NCBI RefSeq assembly: GCF_900104615.1
Contig: NZ_LT629939.1
Span: 2,306,124-2,346,547, forward strand
From: Merdimmobilis hominis
GTDB lineage: Bacteria > Bacillota > Clostridia > Oscillospirales > Ruminococcaceae
Direction: 5' to 3'
DNA: 40,424 nucleotides
This document shows, one piece after another, positions 16,605 through 21,710 of this stretch. Positions within the stretch are counted from its first letter, which is position 1. Every line of letters starts with the position of its first letter. The position numbers were made by a program, and so were the translations under genes. A model generated the notes under the pieces. That model was not told where the DNA came from, ran no database searches, and saw only the letters and a program-made list of their open reading frames with translations.

Positions 16605-16799
16605 ATGTCAGATACACGGCTGTCAGGGGAAATGGGGAAGCGGCGCAAAGTTTTGCTTACCGCCCTTTTTCAACTGAGGCGAAACCTATCCCAAAAGGAG
16701 CGGGAAGAGCTTATGGCTTTTTCTTCGAATCCCGCTTGGCGATCAGGTACTGGCCATAGTTCAGAAGATCCTCCAACTCATCGTCGGAAAAATCCTTGA
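16605..16799 (+). CDS. Small ORF behind SOS-like promoter, antisense to repressor
   Basis: A 64-codon ORF (MSDTRLSGEMGKRRKVLLTALF...) with GAGGGTGGA just upstream of overlapping ATGs at 16601 and 16605. I prefer 16605 because its product has a basic/amphipathic helix with LSQKEREELM, like the 46-aa protein at 15647. The last 89 bp run antisense to the 3' end of the repressor gene, and the C-terminal third looks like an antisense shadow. The position behind a LexA-type box suggests an SOS-induced factor acting against the repressor; this is inference. The alternative frame from 16601 (53 codons) is less convincing. Confidence 0.4.
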   Translation: MSDTRLSGEMGKRRKVLLTALFQLRRNLSQKEREELMAFSSNPAWRSGTGHSSEDPPTHRRKNP

Positions 16800-17073
16800 T
16801 TAGCTCGTAGAACTCCCGGGTCTCCGGATCTTCCAGCAACTTGGCAAGCTCGTCCTCTTCGGGGGGGACGGGCTTGTCTTTTTGATTTGACCTCCCCAGA
16901 AGAAAGTCTGTAGTAACTCCAAAAAAATCCGCAATTTTCAGTAGTGTTTCATAGTCAGGGAAACGCTTACCAGTCTCATATTGGCTTAGGGTGCTGAATC
17001 CAATATTCAATTTTGTGGCCAGCTCTTTTTGCTGGATATTTTGGCTTTCTCGAAGCTCGCGGATTCTCAACAT
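16711..17073 (-). CDS. CI-like phage repressor (HTH XRE family)
   Basis: A 120-aa protein. An N-terminal Cro/CI-type helix-turn-helix occupies residues 3-60 (IRELRESQNIQQKELATKL, then GFSTLSQYETGKRFPDYETL), followed by an acidic helical C-terminus with DFSDDELEDLL. There is no peptidase domain, so induction cannot rely on self-cleavage and may involve an antirepressor. It is divergent from the Cro-like gene across an intergenic region with repeated TTGTGAATT-type sites. It is the best candidate for the lysogeny repressor of the prophage on the right. Confidence 0.85.
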   Translation of the reverse strand: MLRIRELRESQNIQQKELATKLNIGFSTLSQYETGKRFPDYETLLKIADFFGVTTDFLLGRSNQKDKPVPPEEDELAKLLEDPETREFYELIKDFSDDELEDLLNYGQYLIAKRDSKKKP

Positions 17074-17101
17074 GGGAACATCACATCCTTATCCTTATCA
17101 T

Positions 17102-17222
17102 AATTCACAATATGTTACATTACAATTCTAATTCACAAAAAGTGAAAAATAAAGAAAAAATTTAAAATTTCCCTTGACATTTCTCGGATTGTGAATTATA
17201 GTATAGTCAAAGAGATTCACAA
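17102..17222. promoter_or_regulatory. Lysogeny switch operators and early promoter
   Basis: Between repressor and Cro-like gene, AATTCACAA occurs at 17102-17110 and 17130-17138, its inverse ATTGTGAAT at 17188-17196, and ATTCACAA at 17215-17222. The second copy is part of the palindrome TTCACaaaaaGTGAA (17132-17146). A plus-strand promoter is visible, TTGACA (17174-17179), 17 bp, TATAGT (17197-17202), with one operator copy filling the spacer. This fits repression of the early promoter by the HTH protein. Confidence 0.7.
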
Positions 17223-17255
17223 AATGAGAAATATGAAGAAGGGGGTTCACATATC

Positions 17256-17477
17256 TTGAACTCAAAATCATGGCTTGCAGCACTACGTCAAGAAAAAATG
17301 GCAAACCAAAGTGAAGTGGCATATGAGGCCAAAATTTCAGTCAGCTATTATTCGATGATTGAAAGTGGCAAACGTCGACCAAGTACAGGAGTGGCCCAGC
17401 GCATCGCCCAAGTCCTCGGCTTCGACTGGACCTTGTTCTACAGCGACCCAGGCGAACCCCAACAGCGGGGGGCATAA
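17256..17477 (+). CDS. Cro-like HTH regulator
   Basis: A 73-aa protein starting at TTG 17256 behind GAAGGGGG. An XRE helix-turn-helix covers nearly the whole protein (SWLAALRQEKMANQSEVAYEA, then ISVSYYSMIESGKRRPS). It is the first gene of the early operon under the operator-controlled promoter and divergent to the repressor, the typical Cro position. Presumed role: shut off repressor synthesis and tune early transcription. Confidence 0.82.
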   Translation: MNSKSWLAALRQEKMANQSEVAYEAKISVSYYSMIESGKRRPSTGVAQRIAQVLGFDWTLFYSDPGEPQQRGA

Positions 17478-17482
17478 AAATA

Positions 17483-17504
17483 GCCGCCCATAGCGGGGCG
17501 GCAG
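17483..17504 (+). repeat. Leader hairpin repeat, copy 1
   Basis: GCCGCCC-ATAGCG-GGGCGGC: 7-bp perfect stem immediately upstream of the ribosome binding site of the Tad2-like gene. Twenty bases (CGCCCATAGCGGGGCGGCAG) recur exactly at 18211-18230. Confidence 0.65.
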
Positions 17505-17519
17505 AAAGGAGGGATGGCA

Positions 17520-17750
17520 ATGTATATCCATGAGGCTGTTGCTTCGTGCGGTTTAGAAAAACCCTTCATCACTCGAAAGCGGTGGATGTATCTCACACCA
17601 AATCCTTGTAAGGGCGCACCGGTGAAGATTCAACCGACCAATTCGCCAGATGGATGCATCGTTGAGAGCGTAACAGGGAAAATCCCCCACAGGAGATGGA
17701 CACCCACAGCGGAGGACTTGGTGGCAGATGACTGGATTTTAGTTGGATAG
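17520..17750 (+). CDS. Tad2/DUF2829-like protein (candidate anti-Thoeris)
   Basis: 76 aa from ATG 17520; the upstream ATG at 17514 abuts the AAAGGAGGG ribosome binding site, so the second ATG has the proper spacing. The protein starts MYIHEAVASC, has ITRKRWMYLTP and KIQPTN in the middle, and ends with RRWTPTAEDLVADDWILV. The ending W-x-P-x-x-x-D-h-x-A-x-DW is the signature of DUF2829 phage proteins, now linked to Tad2, which sequesters cyclic ADP-ribose-type signals made by Thoeris. The size fits. It is the first early gene after cro, a usual spot for anti-defence genes. Its 3' end overlaps the convergent DUF2513 gene by 12 bp. Function is inferred from motif resemblance. Confidence 0.6.
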   Translation: MYIHEAVASCGLEKPFITRKRWMYLTPNPCKGAPVKIQPTNSPDGCIVESVTGKIPHRRWTPTAEDLVADDWILVG

Positions 17751-18149
17751 AAGGTTGTTTATATAAGCAGTAGTAATTCCTTCGGCTATTTTTGAAAGCA
17801 TCTGTAGACCGAAGTTACCAACTTTTCCAGCGATGCTGACGGTTTTATCCCAAACCGTATCCGATCGGATTTTTTCTAGGAATTCATGGCCTATAAAGGT
17901 GATGTAATTCACGCGGCATATATACAGACCATCGCCAGACCATTTAGCAGTCATGTTCAAGTAACCGCCCTCTTGAAGCTTCTCTAGGGTGTAGTAGATT
18001 ACTTCTTGTGGATAGTTCGGAAGGGCTTCCCGAATATTAGGTAGCCATACACCGGTGAATTCCACATTGTCTTTCTCATTGGTGATTATATATGGAACTG
18101 ATTCAAGATAGAGCATGACATCGCGAACGCAATTATAATCCAATTTCAC
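17739..18149 (-). CDS. DUF2513-like phage protein
   Basis: A 136-aa protein on the opposite strand to the surrounding early genes. It begins MKLDYNCVRDVMLYLE, continues with a winged-helix-like YPQEVIYYTLEKLQEGGYLN, and has the stretch VNYITFIGHEFLEKIRSDTVWDK characteristic of DUF2513. It ends in a helical region. Function is unknown; the fold suggests a small DNA-binding or regulatory protein. It converges on the Tad2-like gene with a 12-bp overlap and so is probably expressed in the lysogen rather than with the early operon. Ribosome binding site AAAGGGGTG lies on the minus strand. Confidence 0.8.
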   Translation of the reverse strand: MKLDYNCVRDVMLYLESVPYIITNEKDNVEFTGVWLPNIREALPNYPQEVIYYTLEKLQEGGYLNMTAKWSGDGLYICRVNYITFIGHEFLEKIRSDTVWDKTVSIAGKVGNFGLQMLSKIAEGITTAYINNLLSN

Positions 18150-18210
18150 AAAAACACCCCTTTCTTCTCCATCCTACCACATGGAAAAGAAGGTACGCAA
18201 TACAGAAAAA

Positions 18211-18230
18211 CGCCCATAGCGGGGCGGCAG
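18211..18230 (+). repeat. Leader hairpin repeat, copy 2
   Basis: CGCCCATAGCGGGGCGGCAG, identical over 20 bp to copy 1 at 17485-17504 and again just upstream of a GGGAGG ribosome binding site. A degenerate third copy (CCATAGCGGGGAGCCGG) precedes the TerS-like gene near 25070. Confidence 0.65.
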
Positions 18231-18245
18231 GGGAGGGAAAACCAC

Positions 18246-18452
18246 ATGCCCAATTATCACGAAACCCCGCCTCCAAGAGGGGGCGAAGTCCTATTTAGGG
18301 ACAAGCATGGCAACATCTGCACCGGCATTATGTTCCCCGATGGCACTCCGGTGAGAGAGATCGACCTGCCGCCATCCCTCATCCGCATCATTGCGGAGGC
18401 GGCCATACCTCTTATTGAGGAGGATATCCGCACAGGGAGGTTCCCAAAATGA
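18246..18452 (+). CDS. Small early phage protein, unknown
   Basis: A 68-aa protein with GGGAGGG upstream of ATG 18246. The sequence (VLFRDKHGNICTGIMFPDG, then IDLPPSLIRIIAEAAIP) looks like a compact alpha/beta protein. No family is recognised. It ends in an ATGA overlap with the following gene, so the two are translationally coupled in the early operon. Confidence 0.65.
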   Translation: MPNYHETPPPRGGEVLFRDKHGNICTGIMFPDGTPVREIDLPPSLIRIIAEAAIPLIEEDIRTGRFPK

Positions 18453-18733
18453 ATGCGATCCAAGAATGGTTGATCGAGGCAAAAGAGCTTTTGCGATCCT
18501 GGGACCATATGGATGTGCTCGTAGAACGGGTGCGGTTGACTCTGGAAGATGGCTCAATCTACCTGGTAACCGACCGGGAGACCGGGCAGAAGTACATAGT
18601 AACCGGAGATTCCGCGTCAGAAGCTAAAGCATATGTCAGCCTGCTGTTGGGGTTGAAGCCCAACAACAACTCCAAGAGGCTGCGCGGCCAAACCATCCGG
18701 AAGAAGTTAAAAAAGGAGCTGGAAAAATGGTAG
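18449..18733 (+). CDS. Small early phage protein, unknown
   Basis: A 94-aa protein starting in an ATGA overlap with the preceding gene. The N-terminus is helical (IQEWLIEAKELLRSW), followed by a beta-rich part (VRLTLEDGSIYLVTDRETG) and a strongly basic C-terminus (KRLRGQTIRKKLKKELEKW), which may bind nucleic acid. No family is recognised. Overlaps the next gene by 7 bp. Confidence 0.65.
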   Translation: MNAIQEWLIEAKELLRSWDHMDVLVERVRLTLEDGSIYLVTDRETGQKYIVTGDSASEAKAYVSLLLGLKPNNNSKRLRGQTIRKKLKKELEKW

Positions 18734-18900
18734 CAACCTGCACCCGCTGCGGGCTTGTGTGGAACGTAAGCGCGAAAGCGGCCCTCCCTCCAGGAGGATA
18801 TGTCTGCCCGAACTGCCGCCACCACCTGCCGGACTACAGCGGGAAAAAGATGGTTCACCCCTACTGGACTGGGAAAGGAGGCATCAACCGTGAGAAGTGA
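18727..18900 (+). CDS. Small zinc-ribbon protein
   Basis: A 57-aa protein: two CxxC pairs (CTRC at residues 5-8 and CPNC at 28-31) separated by 19 residues form a zinc ribbon, followed by RHHLPDY and a basic tail. GGAGCTGG lies upstream of the ATG. It overlaps both neighbours (7 bp before, 11 bp after), a compact arrangement typical of phage early genes. It probably binds nucleic acid or a protein partner; no closer function. Confidence 0.65.
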   Translation: MVATCTRCGLVWNVSAKAALPPGGYVCPNCRHHLPDYSGKKMVHPYWTGKGGINREK

Positions 18901-19162
18901 TTGGACAACCTTGGACAGCTGGCTGTTCCTCGCCGCCCTGCTCTATATCCTGGGGGTAGCGGGGGGATTAGAGGCCGGGGCCCTCTCCTTTGGGGAGTGG
19001 GCTGTACATACCTTGGGTGGCTTCGCCGCCACCCGCGCCATCTACCGGAAAGGAGCGCTCTACTATGGCCGTCTGTTGGACAAGCATCTACCCCTCCCCT
19101 TGTTTCGGGTGCGAAAAGCGCCCCTGCGGGACCACCTGCGAAAAGGTAGCCGCGTGGCATAA
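18890..19162 (+). CDS. Small membrane protein
   Basis: 90 aa from GTG 18890, chosen because AAAGGAGG lies 8 bases upstream; an earlier in-frame ATG at 18800 would lie inside the zinc-ribbon gene. The N-terminal half has one membrane segment (LFLAALLYILGVAGGLEAGAL) and a weaker second one. The last third overlaps the next gene for 98 bp and has a basic tail, so the C-terminus may be poorly constrained. Function unknown. Confidence 0.5.
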   Translation: MRSDWTTLDSWLFLAALLYILGVAGGLEAGALSFGEWAVHTLGGFAATRAIYRKGALYYGRLLDKHLPLPLFRVRKAPLRDHLRKGSRVA

Positions 19163-19247
19163 CAAGATCGAGGGGTTGAAATCCGCCGAGCGGGAGGGCC
19201 TCCAACAAGCCCGGGACGCGGAGCACCTACTGCGGAGGGCCCGATGA
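19065..19247 (+). CDS. Cys-rich phage protein (CxxC...CxxxC)
   Basis: A 60-aa protein starting at ATG 19065 behind AAAGGAGCG. The pattern SPCFGCEKRPCGTTCEKVAAW is a small zinc-finger motif common in short phage proteins, followed by a charged helix (REGLQQARDAEHLL). It overlaps the preceding membrane-protein frame by 98 bp and the next gene by 4 bp. The motif makes this frame the better-supported one in the overlap. Confidence 0.65.
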   Translation: MAVCWTSIYPSPCFGCEKRPCGTTCEKVAAWHNKIEGLKSAEREGLQQARDAEHLLRRAR

Positions 19248-19447
19248 AGAAAAGCGACCTCTATGCCCACGGGAACCCCTACGGCTACCGGTACAACGTG
19301 AACCACCCGTGGGTGCATCCCATCTACCTGGAGTATTGCCGGGGGATTGGGGCCCGCAGCGGATACCCCCTCACCGACCTACAGCGCCGGGGGTTTGACC
19401 AGTACCTGGAAGAGCACATCCAGAAGAAAAGGGGGCGGAGAAATTGA
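19244..19447 (+). CDS. Small aromatic-rich phage protein
   Basis: A 67-aa protein starting in an ATGA overlap. It is Tyr/His/Pro-rich at the N-terminus (YAHGNPYGYRYNVNHPWVHP), with a helical, basic C-terminus (EEHIQKKRGRRN). No family is recognised. It is the latter part of the run of overlapping early genes. Confidence 0.6.
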   Translation: MKKSDLYAHGNPYGYRYNVNHPWVHPIYLEYCRGIGARSGYPLTDLQRRGFDQYLEEHIQKKRGRRN

Positions 19448-19599
19448 CCGTCAACGGGTTTGACAGCCCCCAGCTGCTGGGGCTCATGCTGGCGCTTCTG
19501 GCTGGCCACGATTGGAAAGCCTCTATGGACCCATCCGGGCGTGTCGCAGTAGAGGTGGAGCTCTCCCCACAACATGTCCTATATTTTGTAATCAATTGA
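19444..19599 (+). CDS. Small early phage protein, unknown
   Basis: A 51-codon ORF from TTG 19444, overlapping the stop of the previous gene (TTGA). The product (TVNGFDSPQLLGLMLALLAGHDWKAS...) has a hydrophobic helix and a beta-like C-terminus (VAVEVELSPQHVLYFVIN). The weak ribosome binding site implies translational coupling. No family is recognised. Confidence 0.5.
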   Translation: MTVNGFDSPQLLGLMLALLAGHDWKASMDPSGRVAVEVELSPQHVLYFVIN

Positions 19600-19719
19600 T
19601 GCCGCTTCCACTCCCTGGCCCGGAGAGGGGGCGGCATTACAAACAGCCCTAAAGGGGCGTTGCGCCCTTGGTATAGCCATTAACTCTCCGACAGACAGCG
19701 AAAGGGATGAAAAGAAGCC
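19600..19719. promoter_or_regulatory. Hairpin-rich region upstream of the HUH Rep gene
   Basis: Two inverted repeats lie in the 120-bp gap. TGCCGC...GCGGCA (19599-19637) encloses an inner CTCCCT/AGAGGG pairing, and AAGGGGCG/CGCCCTT lies near 19651-19670. Rolling-circle double-strand origins are usually hairpins beside rep, so this is a candidate origin. It could equally be a terminator for the early operon. No nick sequence is recognisable. Confidence 0.35.
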
Positions 19720-20475
19720 ATGGCCTATCTCCTCCAGGAAACCCAAGCAGGAAGAATCCGGGTAATCCAAAAATACCAGTCCTCCCGGTATGGGAGCAAA
19801 GGGAAGCGCCGGGGGGAATGGCAGCGCCCCACCCCCCAGGCAGTGGAGCGGGCCAATGAGCGGCGGGCGCTGGAAAAGCTGTGGCTCCTTCTCAACGCCA
19901 ACTTTGCGGAGGGGGACCTTTTCGTCCTGCTCACCTACCGCAAGGAGAACCGCCCCGATGGGGATACGGCCAAGGAGCAGCTGGCCAAGTTCCTGCGGAA
20001 GGCCCGGGCCCTCTACCGCCGGGAGGGGAAGGAACTGAAATACATCTGGGTGACTGAGTATAAAAACGCAGCTATCCACCACCACCTGGTGATGAACCGG
20101 ATTGACCCCACCTTGCTTGCACCCCTCTGGCCCCACGGGATGGTGCGGACAGAAAGCCTCTATGAGGATGGGCAGTTCCGGGGCCTGGCCGAGTACCTGA
20201 TCAAGGAGACAAGCAAAACCTTCCGGGAGACTGGGGGGAAGCGGTGGAACCCATCAAAGAACCTGACCCGTCCCAAGGAGAGCCGCCAGGTGGTTTCGGC
20301 GGGCAGCTGGCGCAAAGAGCCGAAGATCCCCAAAGGGTACCGCCTGTGGGGGGAAGTGGAAAGCGGGGTCAGCCAGATCACCGGCTGGCCCTACCAGAGA
20401 TATGTCCTGCTGGCGTTGCCGCCGGCCAAATTTGGGGCGTCCAGAAAGAAGGCAGCCGCCCCGAAGCGGGAATAA
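19720..20475 (+). CDS. HUH-type replication initiator (rolling-circle Rep-like)
   Basis: A 251-aa protein carrying the three Rep motifs in order. Motif I is VLLTYR (residues 69-74), motif II is IHHHLV (119-124, metal-binding His-hydrophobic-His), and motif III is Y159-x-x-K162 with the presumptive nicking tyrosine (AEYLIKE). This matches the G2P/ORF2-like rolling-circle replication-associated proteins found in many Gram-positive prophages. It would nick one strand at an origin and initiate replication. Hairpins immediately upstream (19600-19719) are a candidate origin. The basic C-terminal tail is disordered-looking. The exact role in a tailed phage is not established. Confidence 0.8.
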   Translation: MAYLLQETQAGRIRVIQKYQSSRYGSKGKRRGEWQRPTPQAVERANERRALEKLWLLLNANFAEGDLFVLLTYRKENRPDGDTAKEQLAKFLRKARALYRREGKELKYIWVTEYKNAAIHHHLVMNRIDPTLLAPLWPHGMVRTESLYEDGQFRGLAEYLIKETSKTFRETGGKRWNPSKNLTRPKESRQVVSAGSWRKEPKIPKGYRLWGEVESGVSQITGWPYQRYVLLALPPAKFGASRKKAAAPKRE

Positions 20476-20488
20476 AGGAGGGAGAATC

Positions 20489-21355
20489 GTGGATAAAGAA
20501 AAAATAGCCATTGAGCGGATCAAGATGGCGGCGGAGTTATCTATCGCCCATTATGGCAAGCCGTTGCTGGTGACCACCAGCGGGGGGAAGGACAGCGATA
20601 TTTGTATTGAGTTGGCACTGCGCTCAGGGGTGCCGTTTGAAGTGCAGCATAGTCTCACCACAGCGGATGCCCCCCAGACGGTGCAGCATGTAAAGGCTAA
20701 GTTTCGGGGATTGGAGTTAAAAGGGATAAAATGCACCATCAACTATCCCACATATAAGGGCCGGCGGATAAGCATGTGGAGCTTGATCCCTCAAAAATTG
20801 ATGCCACCGACCAGGAGGATCCGGTATTGCTGTGAGGTGTTAAAAGAGCAAGCCGGAAAAAACCGTGTCATTACAACTGGGGTAAGGCGGGCGGAAAGTG
20901 CGAAACGGTCTGGCCGGGGGATCATGGAGGATACAGCTAAGGATATCAGCAAACGCCTGATCATTAACAACGATAACGATGATTCCCGGCAAATGATAGA
21001 GCGGTGCCAAGTGCAGGCCAAAATAATCTGCAACCCTATTATTGACTGGTTGGATCGGGAGGTTTGGGATTATATCCGCAGTGAGGGACTAGGGGTAAAC
21101 CCTTTGTATAGCTGTGGGTTTACCCGCGTCGGCTGAATAGGATGCCCGATGGCCGGTGGCCGTCGATATTTTGAGTTTAACCAGTTCCCGGCCTATCGAC
21201 AGATGTACCAATCCGCATTTGCCAGGATGCTAGATGCTCGTAGGGCAAAGGGACTGAACACACAATGGGCCGAGCCAAAAGAGGTTATGGCCTGGTGGAT
21301 GGGCGAAGACATCAACCAGATTAAAATAATCCAGTACATAGAGGGAGAAAATTGA
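20489..21355 (+). CDS. PAPS-reductase-family protein with in-frame TGA at a Cys position (candidate selenoprotein)
   Basis: GTG 20489 behind AAAGGAGGGAG; 288 residues if the TGA at 21134-21136 is read through. The PP-loop SGGKDS is at 31-36, a CC pair at 114-115 (RYCC) and the family motif G-C-x-x-C-PM near the C-terminus. The first Cys of that CxxC is encoded here by TGA (residue 216), and the same frame continues intact for 72 codons with family sequence (IGCPMAGG, then RYFEFNQFPAYRQMY) to TGA 21353-21355. In PAPS/APS-reductase-type proteins CC and CxxC bind a 4Fe-4S cluster. Either the TGA encodes selenocysteine (SECIS-like hairpin at 21147-21165) or the gene carries one nonsense mutation of TGC. 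The downstream piece has no ribosome binding site of its own. Possible role: sulfur or nucleotide chemistry in DNA modification, next to a methyltransferase. Confidence 0.75.
21147..21165 (+). promoter_or_regulatory. Candidate bacterial SECIS element
   Basis: CGATGGCC-GGT-GGCCGTCG folds into an 8-bp stem (one U-G pair) with a GGU apical loop. The loop starts 18 nt after the UGA. Published bacterial SECIS rules ask for a stem-loop with G in the first two loop positions and 16-37 nt between UGA and loop; both hold. GC-rich coding DNA can form such stems by chance. Confidence 0.5.
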
Positions 21356-21359
21356 GATC

Positions 21360-21710
21360 ATGGAACACCAAGAATTGATCGATGCCCTGCGCCGGATGCA
21401 GGTGGAGACTGGGAGCCTTGCCTGCCTGGGATGTGGGTATGAGCACAATTGCTGCATCCACGGCTGTGCCATTGTACGGATGGCGGTGGAGGAACTCCGG
21501 GAAGCCCAAAAAATCAAGAGGGAGCGGGATGCCCTGTTGGAGGAGCTCCGGGGAAAGTGCGCCTACTGCACCAACAACACGGGGCGGTGGGGGAGAAGCC
21601 AAGGGGCCTACGCCTGCCCCCATCTGCCCAAGGGGGTTCTGGCCACATCGGGGGCCAAGAATTGTGAGCATTGGAGATGGAGGGGCCAGAAAGGGAGGGA
21701 AGAATGTTGA
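21360..21710 (+). CDS. Cys-rich phage protein, unknown
   Basis: A 116-aa protein starting 5 bp after the PAPS-reductase-like gene. Cys pattern CLGCGYEHNCCIHGC near residues 22-36, then a helical stretch (VRMAVEELREAQKIKRERDALLEEL) and a second Cys/His group (CAYC...CPHLP...NCEHW). This suggests a two-site zinc protein. No family is recognised. It overlaps the methyltransferase start by 7 bp. Confidence 0.65.
   Translation: MEHQELIDALRRMQVETGSLACLGCGYEHNCCIHGCAIVRMAVEELREAQKIKRERDALLEELRGKCAYCTNNTGRWGRSQGAYACPHLPKGVLATSGAKNCEHWRWRGQKGREEC

Noticed and set aside
16559-16759. Alternative ORF starting upstream of 16605
   Set aside because: Less protein-like sequence than the 16605 frame and no resemblance to the other small gene.
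21149-21355. Independent 68-codon gene after the PAPS-reductase TGA
   Set aside because: Same frame, same family, no ribosome binding site; it is the C-terminal part of the preceding gene.
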